64,000 nt of DNA from CADCTB01 sp964479465 (GCA_964479465.1 CAYZMG010000012.1:9613-73612); one strand, 5' to 3'; positions 36,721 through 45,728 are shown, numbered from the stretch's first letter. A program made the numbers and translations. Notes: generated from the letters alone by a model not told the origin.

Positions 36721-37146
36721 TTGCCCTTCCGGCGTATGGGGCAGTCCGCTGAGTTCTGCCTGCTGCGACGCACCGACGACGATGTGTGGCAGTGCGTTGC
36801 GGGCGGCGGCGAAGACCGCGAAGAGCCGCCGGACGCCGCTCGCCGCGAAGTTCGCGAGGAGCTGGGCCTGGATCAGGCCGACGAGCTTTATGCCCTGGAC
36901 TCCCAGGGATCGGTTCCCGCGGAGTGTTTCCCAGCCCGGTCCAGTTGGCCCTCGGGCATGCTCACGATCCCCGAGTACTCCTTCGCCCTCGAGTGTCCCG
37001 GCAAGATCGTGCTGTCGTCCGAACACACCGAGCTGCGGTGGTGCGGCTTTGATGAAGCGCAGCGCATGCTTTGGTATGAGAGCAATCGGGCGGCTCTGCG
37101 AGAGCTGGTCGAGAGGCTGCAGCAGCATCGTCTGGCAGCGACCTAG
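36721..37146 (+). CDS. NUDIX hydrolase
   Basis: About 141 aa from TTG 36721. The Nudix box is complete: GGGEDREEPPDAARREVREELG fits G-5x-E-7x-REUxEExGU. Coding-like residues (RAPFQVLV) precede the TTG, up to a stop near 36663, with no ATG or GTG, so the true start is uncertain or lost. It hydrolyses a nucleoside diphosphate derivative; substrate unknown. It lies between the two converging halves of the transfer region and is cargo. Confidence 0.8.
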   Translation: MPFRRMGQSAEFCLLRRTDDDVWQCVAGGGEDREEPPDAARREVREELGLDQADELYALDSQGSVPAECFPARSSWPSGMLTIPEYSFALECPGKIVLSSEHTELRWCGFDEAQRMLWYESNRAALRELVERLQQHRLAAT

Positions 37147-37294
37147 TGGAAGCACTGGCCCGCGACCCCTCGGCCCAACTACCTCAACGATGGCGCCTCG
37201 CGTTCCGGAACCCAAGGGTCCGCGTAGGCTCGCGACCGGCTCCCGACCGCCAGTTCCCGCCCGAGGTTCCTTCAGTCTGCGTGAACCCAAGGTC

Positions 37295-38773
37295 TTAAAC
37301 CGTCAACCTCTGATCTGTGTTGCAGAAGGCCCACTCGCCGGGGGCAACCACATGTTGGACGACGGCGGTGTGCTGGCCGACCTTCCAGAGGGCCCGGCCC
37401 TTGGACAGCTTGGGGAGAAGTTCGGCCTCGGCCTCGGTCAGCTGCAGCAGTTCGGCGGCCTGGGCCACCTCGGTGGTGGACTGACGGAAGAGCACCCGGC
37501 AGTCGGTGTCATGCAGCAGGCCCATGGCCACCTTGGCCGTGGTCGAGCCGTCGGCGGCCTGGGATGACAGGTCGCTGATGCGGTGGGCGATGGCCACGTT
37601 CACCACCCCGTACTGGCTGCACAGCTTGGTCGTGGCCTGGAAGTACAGCGCCACCCGCTCCTGGGCCAGCAGCGCCCAGGCCTCGTCGATCACCTGGATG
37701 CGCCGGGGAGTCTCCGTGCCGTCGGGCACGGCCATGGCCGCTTGCAGCCAGCCGGTGGCCGCCACCATGACCAGGGTGAGGGCGGCGGGGTCATGGTGGA
37801 CCGAGGACAGGTCGATGACCATGCCCCGACCCGACCAGTCGATGGGCACGGTCGACGGCCCGTCGAACATCCCCCGTAGCCGCCCCGACAGCAACTTGTC
37901 GAAGGCCAGCAGCACGTGCTCGGCCCCGGCGGCGAGCTGTTCGGGCGTGCGCCGCAGCGGGTCCCGGCCCACCATCTCGGCGGTCGGATGGGCCACCAGT
38001 TGGGCCACGTCGGCCAGGGTGGGGACATCGCGGCGGGGCAGCGCTCCGATGGCGGCCAGGGCCCAGCTGAGCACCGAGTCTTCGAGACCGACGAGGTCGC
38101 GACCCATCACCGCCCCGATGAGCGCGCCGACCATCGTCGCCCGCCGGCCGGCCAGCTCGTCGGCGGTGGCCCACGCCGCGGCCGGGCCCGGCTCCAGGGG
38201 GTTGAGCCGGGTCGGGCCGCCCGGGTAGAGCGAGATCACGTCGAGGCCGAGGGCGGCGGCCAGGCCGTGGTACTCGCCCTTGGGGTCGCAGATGGCCGTC
38301 CACCGGGGCATGCCGCCGGGTGAGCGGAACACCCCGATGCAGCGGTAGAGGAACGTCTTCCACGACGTCGACTTGCCGGCCCGTGGAACCCCGAGCACCA
38401 GACAGTTGGGCGAGTCGACCAGCTTCTGGGTGTAGGCCTCGAACGGGTCGAAGCAGAACGCGGCGCCCCCGGCCAGGTGGTCGGTGCCGAGCATCACCCC
38501 CCGACCACCGAGGCCCTCGGCCGCCTGGAACGGGTAGGCCGAGCACAGGTGCGCTGTTGTCGCCCGGTGGCGAGGGATGCGCAGGCCGGGTGTCCACAAC
38601 GACCGTGCCGCCCGGGCGAGACCACCGCGGGTGGCGCCGGCTTGATCCGACGACTGGCGGTCACGCCGCCCGGTGCGGGCGTCATCCAGGTCGACGTCGC
38701 CGACCTCGTCGCGGCTGAGCATCACCGGCGCCCACGGGACGCGTCGCTTCGATCGACGGTCGGTCCTCGCCAT
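37295..38773 (-). CDS. VirB4/TraC-like conjugation ATPase
   Basis: 492 aa from ATG 38773. Walker A is LGVPRAGKST near residue 135; Walker B is IQVIDEAW near 380; ICDPKGEYHGLA, a common VirB4/TraC segment, lies between them. It is short because the N-terminal VirB4 domain is carried by the separate upstream SCO6880-type gene, with 28 bp between them. It powers assembly of the channel. The longer open frame upstream is a shadow of that gene. Confidence 0.9.
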   Translation of the reverse strand: MARTDRRSKRRVPWAPVMLSRDEVGDVDLDDARTGRRDRQSSDQAGATRGGLARAARSLWTPGLRIPRHRATTAHLCSAYPFQAAEGLGGRGVMLGTDHLAGGAAFCFDPFEAYTQKLVDSPNCLVLGVPRAGKSTSWKTFLYRCIGVFRSPGGMPRWTAICDPKGEYHGLAAALGLDVISLYPGGPTRLNPLEPGPAAAWATADELAGRRATMVGALIGAVMGRDLVGLEDSVLSWALAAIGALPRRDVPTLADVAQLVAHPTAEMVGRDPLRRTPEQLAAGAEHVLLAFDKLLSGRLRGMFDGPSTVPIDWSGRGMVIDLSSVHHDPAALTLVMVAATGWLQAAMAVPDGTETPRRIQVIDEAWALLAQERVALYFQATTKLCSQYGVVNVAIAHRISDLSSQAADGSTTAKVAMGLLHDTDCRVLFRQSTTEVAQAAELLQLTEAEAELLPKLSKGRALWKVGQHTAVVQHVVAPGEWAFCNTDQRLTV

Positions 38774-38801
38774 CACGACAGCTCCTTCGCGGCTGCCTCG
38801 G

Positions 38802-40289
38802 TCAATGCAGGAGCCCCTTGGGGGCCACGCCCCGGGCCAGGGGCAGGCAGGCGCCGACACCCTCGGCCTGGCGGCCGTCGAGGGGGCGAAGCTCGATCTG
38901 ACAGCCCGCCGCCACCTGGACGAGGTCGGCGCACGCCTTCTCCAGGGCCTCCTCACTGGCGGCGGCCACCGACACCAGACCGGCGAACTCGAACTCGGAG
39001 AAGCCGGCCACCAGTTCCTCCTCCCGCTCCTCGACGGCGAGGGCGGCCCGGCGGTGCTGGGCGCCGACCCGGAAGCCGGTCTTGCGCCGGTGCTCGGCGT
39101 CGGACTCGAGCTTGGCCGCCTGGCGGGTGATGGTGCGCTGGCTGACCCGGGGCGGCACCGGCTGATAGGACACGGCCACGGTGCGCACCGCCTTGCCGTA
39201 GAGGAGCAGGTCCGACATCCACGTGGCGCCGACTTCGGAGCGTGGCCATTCCCGGAAGTAGAAGCAGCGGTGGAACGAGCCGTCGACCTGCCAGTGCGAC
39301 CACGTTGCCTTGGCGGCCAGCGGGCCACCGTCGCCCGGCTCCACCAGTCCGGCCCGGTCGCCCAGGCTGCGGCCCCGGCGGTCCAGAGTGGGGATGACCG
39401 TCGGGTCGAGGCGCACCCGCAGGGCCCGGGCCAGCTCATGGGGGGTGAGCGGCGCCGAAACGGCCAGCCCGGCCCGCTCCAGCCGGACCCGCAGCAGGCC
39501 GACCTCGTTGACCAGTGCATCGATGGCCACGGCGTGGCGATCGCCGGCGGCGGCGACCTTGGCCCTGATCCGCCCAGCCGACACCACCACGGTGACGAGG
39601 ACCTCGTGGCGGGTGGCCACCGGTGCGCTGGTGCGCAGCAGTTGGCGGTAGGAGACGACGGCGGGGTCCTGGGGGTCGTCGATCATGTGCTCGGCCAGGT
39701 AGGCGTGCTGTTCCTCCATCCCCGCCGGCGCCGCCCACTCGCTCCAGCGGACCTCGATGACCGGGCCCCGCTCCTGGCAGAACGGGGCCAGGGCGTCGCC
39801 CCACATGGCCAGCAGGTTCTCCTGCTCGCCCCGCTCCACCAGGGCGAACTGGCGCCCGGCCACCTTGAGGCTGGCCGCGTAGGTGTCGGCCCGCTGGTCA
39901 TGGACGACGGCCACCGGTGCGCCACGGTCCTCGCCGGCCACCAGGATCACCTGAGCGTCGAGGGGCGGCGGCAGGGGTGGAGTCGTCGCCAACGGCGCGG
40001 CGGTCCGGGTCAGCGGCGCCAGCCACACCTGGGCATTGCCACCGCCGGTGCGAACCCAGCGCCACACCGACGGCACCCACTCCAGCAGCGAACGTCCGCC
40101 GATCCTGACCAGGCCCAGCACGAGGCAGGCGACCATGGGCACCGCCGACGCCGACAACGCCACGCCCGCCTGCATGAGCAGCACGCCGACGACGATGCCG
40201 AGGCCGAGCGTGACGATCTGGGGGCCGGCCAGGCCGAACATCCACCCGGTGCGGTCCTGGGGGTCGAGGCGATAGGTGCGCGGGCTCAT
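38802..40289 (-). CDS. SCO6880-family (PrgI-like) T4SS protein
   Basis: 495 aa. Two N-terminal membrane helices (QIVTLGLGIVVGVLLM and SAVPMVACLVLGLV) form the PrgI-like part; the rest is a soluble domain related to the N-terminus of VirB4-type ATPases but without a P-loop. This layout is the hallmark of actinobacterial type IV systems. It overlaps the TrbL-like gene by 4 bp and precedes the VirB4-like gene. Confidence 0.85.
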   Translation of the reverse strand: MSPRTYRLDPQDRTGWMFGLAGPQIVTLGLGIVVGVLLMQAGVALSASAVPMVACLVLGLVRIGGRSLLEWVPSVWRWVRTGGGNAQVWLAPLTRTAAPLATTPPLPPPLDAQVILVAGEDRGAPVAVVHDQRADTYAASLKVAGRQFALVERGEQENLLAMWGDALAPFCQERGPVIEVRWSEWAAPAGMEEQHAYLAEHMIDDPQDPAVVSYRQLLRTSAPVATRHEVLVTVVVSAGRIRAKVAAAGDRHAVAIDALVNEVGLLRVRLERAGLAVSAPLTPHELARALRVRLDPTVIPTLDRRGRSLGDRAGLVEPGDGGPLAAKATWSHWQVDGSFHRCFYFREWPRSEVGATWMSDLLLYGKAVRTVAVSYQPVPPRVSQRTITRQAAKLESDAEHRRKTGFRVGAQHRRAALAVEEREEELVAGFSEFEFAGLVSVAAASEEALEKACADLVQVAAGCQIELRPLDGRQAEGVGACLPLARGVAPKGLLH

Positions 40290-41605
40290 GCCCCACCTCC
40301 TCCCGAAGTGCCGGCTTCAGCGGCGGCCTCCTTGGCCTTGCCGGACAGGGCCTTGGCCGCCCCTACCGGCACCATGACTGCGGCGGCGGGCCCGGCCGCT
40401 GCGCCCGCCCCGGCTGCTGCACCTCCGCCACTGGCCGCAGCACCGCCGGCCGCCCCACCGCCGGCTGCGGAGCCTGCGCTGGCCGAAGAGGCCGACCCAC
40501 CGCCGAAACCGCCGGCCGTCGACCCGCCCCCTCCACCTGAGCCGCCACCACCTCCGCCACCCGTCGGTCCGCCACCCGTCGCGGCGCCCGTGCCCCCGCC
40601 TTCCCGGCCCGCTCCGCCGGCCAGTCGCTGCAGGCCCTTGGCGTAGTAGGCACCCTGCAGACCGGTCTGGGCGGCGCGGGCCGGGCCCCGGCTGATGCCC
40701 TGGGCCACCAGGGCGGCCTCGAACACCGGGATGAGCTTGAGCACCAGGAAGGGTGAGAAGGAGGCCAGCGACATCAACGTCACGCCGACCACGACGGCCT
40801 GCAGGGTCAGGCCCGCCTGGGTCCCGAAGTCGCCGTCGGTGGGACCGCCGCCACCCAGGGCCGCCGCCCCCAGGCCCAGCGCCAGGGCGACGACGAACTT
40901 GCTGACGATGAGGGCGACCCCCAGGCGCACGAAGCTGTGCCAGACGCCCCGTAGCTGGGGCCACACCCGTACCGCCAGGCCGACGGGCGCGGCGGCGACG
41001 AGCAGGTAGATGAGCGAGGCCCGCACCATGAGCTCGATGTAGAGCAGGATCGACGAGACGATGAACAGCAGCACCCCGAGGAAGCCCACGAAGCCCAGGG
41101 CCACGATCTGGGGCCCCTTGGTGAACCCCTCGAAGAACCGGGCCAAGCTCTCGGGAACAGTCGACAGCACGGCGGCAGACAGGGCGTCGGTGAGGCCGAG
41201 CAGGGCCCCGGTCCCCGCGAATAGGACCAGCATCCCGAACACCGACACCGGGACCTCGAGGAACGCCGTGCGCAGCATGACGGCCGGGTCGCCGGCCAGG
41301 AGGCCCTGGACGATGGCGAAGAGCAGGAACAGGACGAGGAACACCCCGGCCGCGGCGGCCACCACGCCGAGGATGGGCTTGGCCCGGGGCCCGGCGAACC
41401 ACCCGCTGTCGATGTTGACCGAGGTCGAGGTGCCCAGGAACCCGAGCAGCTCGTCGCTCACCTTCTTGGCCGCATCGGCCAGCATGTCGGCGAAGCGGGA
41501 CATGAAGAACTCGAAGGCCGACTTCGCCGCGCTGGAGGCCACGCCACCGAGGGCGTCGCCGACCGCGTTGAGCGGGTTGGGGATGTCAGCCAAGAACGGG
41601 CCCAT
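40286..41605 (-). CDS. TrbL/VirB6-like channel membrane protein
   Basis: 439 aa. After a helical N-terminus come about six hydrophobic segments (GVVAAAAGVFLVLFLLF, SVFGMLVLFAGTGALLGLT, VGFLGVLLFIVSSILLYIEL, ASLIYLLVAAAPVGLAV, SKFVVALALGLGAAAL). The last 110 residues are a low-complexity Gly/Ala/Ser tail, probably exported or flexible. It should form part of the inner-membrane channel. The frame overlaps both neighbours, showing tight coupling. Confidence 0.85.
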   Translation of the reverse strand: MGPFLADIPNPLNAVGDALGGVASSAAKSAFEFFMSRFADMLADAAKKVSDELLGFLGTSTSVNIDSGWFAGPRAKPILGVVAAAAGVFLVLFLLFAIVQGLLAGDPAVMLRTAFLEVPVSVFGMLVLFAGTGALLGLTDALSAAVLSTVPESLARFFEGFTKGPQIVALGFVGFLGVLLFIVSSILLYIELMVRASLIYLLVAAAPVGLAVRVWPQLRGVWHSFVRLGVALIVSKFVVALALGLGAAALGGGGPTDGDFGTQAGLTLQAVVVGVTLMSLASFSPFLVLKLIPVFEAALVAQGISRGPARAAQTGLQGAYYAKGLQRLAGGAGREGGGTGAATGGGPTGGGGGGGSGGGGGSTAGGFGGGSASSASAGSAAGGGAAGGAAASGGGAAAGAGAAAGPAAAVMVPVGAAKALSGKAKEAAAEAGTSGGGGA

Positions 41606-41864
41606 GGTCCGCGCCCTCTCCTTCGCCTCGTCGCCCGCCGGCGTGCCACCCGACCAGCAACGCCCCGGCGATCAGCTCCGTGCCTAGCGCCAGAGCCACG
41701 CCCGGGGCGTATAGCGAGCTCGCTCCGCCGCCGCCCATGGCATCCAGCGCCGCGGTTGTGAGTGTCAGCACCCCGGCCACGGCGAGCAACGCCACGCCTA
41801 CGCCGATGAAGGCGACCATGACCACCAAGGCCAATGCCGCTCCCACCCGTCGCCGCGCCCTCAC
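41586..41864 (-). CDS. Small T4SS membrane protein
   Basis: 92 aa from GTG 41864. Two hydrophobic helices (VGAALALVVMVAFIGVGVAL, and LYAPGVALALGTELIAGALL) and a charged end. It overlaps the upstream gene by 4 bp and the TrbL-like gene by 20 bp. No family recognised; placement says transfer channel. Confidence 0.65.
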   Translation of the reverse strand: MRARRRVGAALALVVMVAFIGVGVALLAVAGVLTLTTAALDAMGGGGASSLYAPGVALALGTELIAGALLVGWHAGGRRGEGEGADHGPVLG

Positions 41865-42550
41865 GGCACCGCCTCGAAGCCGGCCAGGCGGGCGTCGAGC
41901 TCGGCCGGCGTCGCCGGGCTCTGGCGACCGGGGTCGGGCCGGGGGCCCGGTGCGTCGCTCTCGGCGGCAATGCGCCAGCCATCTCGCTCCCACACCAGCG
42001 TGAAGCTCTGGGTGACCCACTCCTCGTAGGTGGGGATGCCTCGGCCCGCGACCACCCCGACGTACCAGACATCTGCGCTGGCGGCGTCGGGGCCGTCCAT
42101 CCGCACCCGTACGGCGAGGGGTGCCACCCGGTAGCTGATGGCGCCGACCGGCCACACCTTGCGCAGCGTGGCCAGCTTGGAGGTCATGGCGGCTACCAGT
42201 TGGTCGGCCGAGGCGCTCGACGCCATGGCCCGCTTGGCGGCCACGGCCCCGGCCTGATCCAGGGCGACCAGGGTGGCGTAGGTCTGGGCGAAGGCGGTGG
42301 CCGCCGCCTTGGCCCCGTCGCGGTCGTGGGCGAACCCCGTGGGAACGCCGGCGACGGTGGTGGTCACCCCGGCTCGAGTGGTGGCGACCAACGTCGGTGG
42401 GGGTGAGCTGGCGGCCACCGCGGGCGCAGCGACGACCGGTACTGCTGCGTCGTGGGTCTGGCGGGAGCCGGGAAGGAGCAGCTGTCCGGCCGCCAGCACG
42501 ACGACCGCACCGGCGACGGCCGCCAGAGTGATGCGGGTACGTCGGGTCAC
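41861..42550 (-). CDS. Membrane-anchored transfer protein, VirB8-like by layout
   Basis: 229 aa from GTG 42550. One N-terminal anchor (ITLAAVAGAVVVLAAGQLLL), an Ala/Pro/Thr linker, then a domain from about residue 85: DGAKAAATAFAQTYATLV, YRVAPLAVRVRM and WVTQSFTLVWERDGWRI, an NTF2-like pattern. VirB8 and TcpC proteins have this plan. It lies between the pilin-like gene and the small membrane gene. Confidence 0.7.
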   Translation of the reverse strand: MTRRTRITLAAVAGAVVVLAAGQLLLPGSRQTHDAAVPVVAAPAVAASSPPPTLVATTRAGVTTTVAGVPTGFAHDRDGAKAAATAFAQTYATLVALDQAGAVAAKRAMASSASADQLVAAMTSKLATLRKVWPVGAISYRVAPLAVRVRMDGPDAASADVWYVGVVAGRGIPTYEEWVTQSFTLVWERDGWRIAAESDAPGPRPDPGRQSPATPAELDARLAGFEAVP

Positions 42551-42551
42551 G

Positions 42552-42884
42552 TCAGCCGGCGAAGAGGGTGTTGACAATGGTGGGGGACAGGCCGGCGAGC
42601 AGGGCGCCGACGGCGCCGGCGACGGCGAAGTTGCGGCCCCGACCGGCCTGGTAGCCATTGCCGGCGTGCTGGGAGATGCCCCACACCGCAGCACCCACCA
42701 GCAGGCTGGCCAGCGAGCCCCACAGGGCGATCTGGGAGGTCCAGTTCAGGACCTTCTGGGCCAGGGCGCCGCCGGGCAGGCCGGTGGCGCTGGGGGTGAC
42801 GGTGACCTGGGCGAGAACGCTGGCCACGGCCCGGACCGGGCGGGCCAGTGCCGGGCGGAGGGCGGCGAGGAAGCCAAGTAGCAA
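42552..42884 (-). CDS. DUF6112-like small membrane protein (pilin-like)
   Basis: 110 aa from TTG 42884, preceded by AAGGAG at the right distance. Two hydrophobic segments (TSQIALWGSLASLLVGAAVW and NFAVAGAVGALLAGLS) flank a Gly-rich polar loop (SQHAGNGYQAGRGR). The plan is like VirB2/TrbC-type subunits and the DUF6112 proteins of actinobacterial elements. It is the first gene of the minus-strand channel operon. Confidence 0.7.
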   Translation of the reverse strand: MLLGFLAALRPALARPVRAVASVLAQVTVTPSATGLPGGALAQKVLNWTSQIALWGSLASLLVGAAVWGISQHAGNGYQAGRGRNFAVAGAVGALLAGLSPTIVNTLFAG

Positions 42885-43170
42885 CGGGTTCTCCTTCGTG
42901 GTCGGCGCGGTACGGACCACTACGGGCGCGGCCGAGCGGCGATCCGGACAAGGAAATTCGGACCCGAGGAACATTTCGGTGTCCGACTCGGCCGACCGGC
43001 GCACCCGTAGTGCGTCGATGACGAACTTCTTCGACGCTGCGGTCCGAGCCGGCCAGGTTCGCCGCCAAACCGCTACCGACCCTCCCCGCGCGGCGTCGGC
43101 GGGTGCCTCGCGCCATGCACGACGACGCCCGCGCCGTCGGGATCTCCTGGTGGCACCGGGCGCTGGTGGC

Positions 43171-43236
43171 GTCAAGGGCCGCTGCGGGGCGCCGCTGGCG
43201 CAGCGCTCCTCGCTGGGGCGACGCCCCTCCCTTGAC
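43171..43236 (+). repeat. Structured noncoding element, copy C
   Basis: Arms gtcaaggg (43171-43178) and cccttgac (43229-43236), with an inner ggggcg/cgcccc pairing and the shared motif gctcctcgctg. It lies in the divergent region between the channel operon (start 42884) and the plus-strand regulatory pair; promoters for both must be here. Confidence 0.55.
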
Positions 43237-43330
43237 CCCCCGGCACGCCGGCGCCCTCGGGCTGGGCACCAACCTGATCCCCGCCTGTGGCCGCGGTGCG
43301 GCCCGGGGATCAGCTTGGAAGGCAATGCCG

Positions 43331-44089
43331 ATGGCGGCTGAGCCCGCTGCATCGTCGCCCGGATCGCCGGCGGTCATGGCCGGGTCCCCCTCGTCGGCAG
43401 TACGGCGGCGGGCGACCTACGGCCTGGTCTTCGGCGAGCCCCCGCCGCCGGGCCCACCTCGGCGGAGGACCGAAGCGCCGCCGGCGCAGCGGCGGACCCC
43501 AGTCGGCACGGAGCCGACCTCAGCCGGGCGCCCCCACGGCACCTACGCCAAGGCGGTCGTGGAGCGCTGCCGGTGCGATCGATGCACAGTCGCCCGTCGT
43601 GACTACGACCGCACGCGCCGTCGCGCTATTGCCCGGCCCGATGAGATCTGGCTCCCGTACGTGAGCGCGGTGCCGGCCCGTGACCATTTGGTGGCGCTGG
43701 CCGCGGCGGGGGTGGGCCTCAAGACGGTGGCCAGGTTGTCCGGGGTGTCCCACGGCAGCCTGAGCAAGATCGTCTACGGCGAGCCCGGGCGGGGGCGGCG
43801 GCCGTCTCGGCGTGTCCGGCCCGAGACCCTGGCCAGGATCCTGGCAGTGCGGGCCTGCGCTGTCCGGGGTGGCCAGCGAGTCGATGCCACTCCGACGTGG
43901 CGGCTCCTTGACGAGCTCGTGGCCGCTGGCCACAGCCGTCGCTTCCTGGCCCGGGCCCTGGGGTCGCAGGCGGAGCAACCCTCGCTGCAGGTGGGACGGA
44001 CCAAAGTCCGGGCGTCCACGGCCCGTTCGGTCGAGGAGCTTCACGCGCGGCTCAGGGGCCGACCGGCACGGCCGACGAGGACACGTTGA
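43331..44089 (+). CDS. Zinc/HTH regulatory protein beside WhiB
   Basis: About 252 aa (ATG 43331; 43376 is an alternative). After a Pro-rich lead comes HGTYAKAVVERCRCDRCTVA, a Cys cluster (C-x-C-x2-C), then an HTH-like part, AAGVGLKTVARLSGVSHGSL, followed by basic RPSRRVRPETLARIL. The same plan is seen in actinophages and conjugative elements next to whiB. It ends by overlapping the WhiB start (TTGA). Confidence 0.7.
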   Translation: MAAEPAASSPGSPAVMAGSPSSAVRRRATYGLVFGEPPPPGPPRRRTEAPPAQRRTPVGTEPTSAGRPHGTYAKAVVERCRCDRCTVARRDYDRTRRRAIARPDEIWLPYVSAVPARDHLVALAAAGVGLKTVARLSGVSHGSLSKIVYGEPGRGRRPSRRVRPETLARILAVRACAVRGGQRVDATPTWRLLDELVAAGHSRRFLARALGSQAEQPSLQVGRTKVRASTARSVEELHARLRGRPARPTRTR

Positions 44090-44640
44090 GCGCCGCCCTG
44101 CCCATGGAGGAGGTGCCGTTCCCCGCCGAGTGGACCTCCAGGGGCGCGTGCCAGCTCGTACCGACCGAGGTGTTCTTCCCAAGTCGCGGCCAGGCCGTGG
44201 AGCCGGCCAAGGACGTGTGCGGCGTCTGTCCCGTGCTCGCAGAATGTCGTGACTACGCGCTCGGGATCGCCGACCTGAAGGGGGTGTGGGGCGGCCTGAC
44301 CGAGGCCGAGCGCAAGAAACTCCGGCGCCGGCGTGGCATGGCGCCGAAAGAGGCGCTGCGGGCGGAGGCGTCCGTGCGACGCCCAGGCCGCTCGGCGAAA
44401 GGCGAGCTGTACCGAACGCTGGTGGAGCTCGCTGCTAACCCGGGCCGCTGGGCTCGGGTGGCGTGGTACCCAGGGCCCCACACGGCTGCAGCGATGGCGG
44501 CGCGGCTGAACGCCGGGCTCGTCTCCGTGCCGGACGGCGACTGGGAATTTCTGGCGCGCTCCGATGACGGTGGTAGCGGCCTGTGGGCAGTGAGCCGACG
44601 CCACACATCCGGCGAGCGCTCGATCGAGATTGCCAGCTGA
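44086..44640 (+). CDS. whiB: WhiB-family Fe-S transcription factor
   Basis: 184 aa from TTG 44086 (ATG 44104 is possible). The four cluster Cys are in GACQLVP, KDVCGVCPVLAECRDYAL (Cys22, 45, 48, 54), followed by the GVWGGLTEAER turn that contacts sigma factor, and a basic ERKKLRRRRG DNA-binding tail. The C-terminal 80 residues are extra compared with short WhiB proteins and resemble a separate domain (WARVAWYPGPHTAAAMAARL). It is coupled to the upstream HTH gene. Confidence 0.92.
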   Translation: MSAALPMEEVPFPAEWTSRGACQLVPTEVFFPSRGQAVEPAKDVCGVCPVLAECRDYALGIADLKGVWGGLTEAERKKLRRRRGMAPKEALRAEASVRRPGRSAKGELYRTLVELAANPGRWARVAWYPGPHTAAAMAARLNAGLVSVPDGDWEFLARSDDGGSGLWAVSRRHTSGERSIEIAS

Positions 44641-44737
44641 GTTCCACTCCCTGTCGTTCTGCAGCCGGTGGTCTTGTCTCTACCGCGCGAGATCACCCGA
44701 TCGGCCTGACTCGGCGAAATCAAGAGGCGCGGCGCAA

Positions 44738-44824
44738 ATGCCCCGACGCGAATGGCGCGGCGCCCCCGACCGGCACCACTGTGGCTACGTCATCGTGGCC
44801 GGCCTGTGGGGCGGCCTGACCTAG
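44738..44824 (+). pseudogene. Tiny WhiB-like remnant
   Basis: 28 codons ending VAGLWGGLT-stop, which copies the WhiB turn motif GVWGGLT. Probably a leftover of a duplicated whiB; the Cys residues are gone. The rest of 44641-44930 shows no gene. Confidence 0.3.
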
Positions 44825-44928
44825 CCCAGGGTGGCCGAGTAGGGAGGTTCTGGGGCGCGCAGTATGGGCGAGGTTGAGCGTTACCGCCCACTCCGGTGCA
44901 GGGCGCCCCATGACCAGGAAATCGAGCG

Positions 44929-45273
44929 TTCGATGCCAACGACGCCCGGGCGACGATCATCGCCACCAGCAGTGAGTTGTAGGTCACCCTAGCCGCACGC
45001 GATTCCCTCGACGTCCCAGTACGCGTGGTGTCGATGCCGTCGTGGGAGCTCTTCGAGCAGCAGGACAAGGACTATCGAGGCTCCGTCCTACCGCAGAACC
45101 TGCCCACTCTGGCAGTGGAGGCTGGAGTGGCCATGGGATGGGATCGCTACGCGAACGACGTGGTGTCGATCGAGCGCTTCGGGGCCTCTGCGCCGGGGCA
45201 GACGGTGCTTGAAAAGCTCGGCATCACCCCGGCTAACGTCGCCGACCACCTGCGCAGGCTCATCGACGACTGA
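44929..45273 (+). pseudogene. tkt: Transketolase C-terminal remnant
   Basis: The frame reads FDANDARATIIATSSEL, a TAG stop at 44980-44982, then LAARDSLDVPVRVVSMPSWE, QQDKDYRGSVLPQNLP, AVEAGVAMGWDRYANDVVS and RFGASAPGQTVLEKLGI. These are the last 110 residues of a transketolase. The catalytic and thiamine-binding parts are missing. An ATG after the stop would make an 82-aa protein, but it would have no activity. Confidence 0.85.
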
Positions 45274-45728
45274 CCGTCAGTCAGGGACTGGAACAGGAAC
45301 GCCGGTGATCGGTCGTTGTCCGTAGTAGGGATCTCGAGCACGTCGGTCGGCATGCCGGCGTCTCGCGTCCGAGGGTAAGGGCGACCGCCTCGGCGTGCTC
45401 GGCGGTCAGGATCCTCGACGGGTCGGGGAGGGTGTGGTGAGCCGCAACAGCACCGTGGCGCTGAGGGAGTGCTAAAGCGCCCTCGGCGCCGCGGGGGAGG
45501 GGCGAGACCGCCCGGGCCGCCCGTGGCCGGACGAACGTCGTCAAGTCGGAGTCGGGCTCCCGCCGGTCGAGCTCGTCGGCGTCTTCGCCCTCCTCGCAAC
45601 CCCGCTCCGTCGTGTCCCGCTGCAGCTTCCGGACGGCGCCGCAGGGGTTCCGGGGTCCCGAGAGGGGCGGCCTTCATGTCGGCATCCTTGACACTCCGAC
45701 AGCTTGTTCGCCGCAGCTGCGCTATGGT
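45274..45728. other. Gene-free region with possible decayed sequence
   Basis: Minus-strand frames 45281-45544 and 45147-45800 change into each other and may be a decayed gene (TFVRPRAARAVSPLPRG), but no family is evident. A TTGACA box is at 45688-45693. Confidence 0.4.

Noticed and set aside
38673..40646. A 657-codon plus-strand open frame
   Set aside because: It is antisense to the SCO6880-type and TrbL-like genes, both of which have clear family motifs.
45034..45273. Independent 82-aa protein
   Set aside because: It is plainly the end of a transketolase, in frame with upstream remnant sequence broken by TAG.
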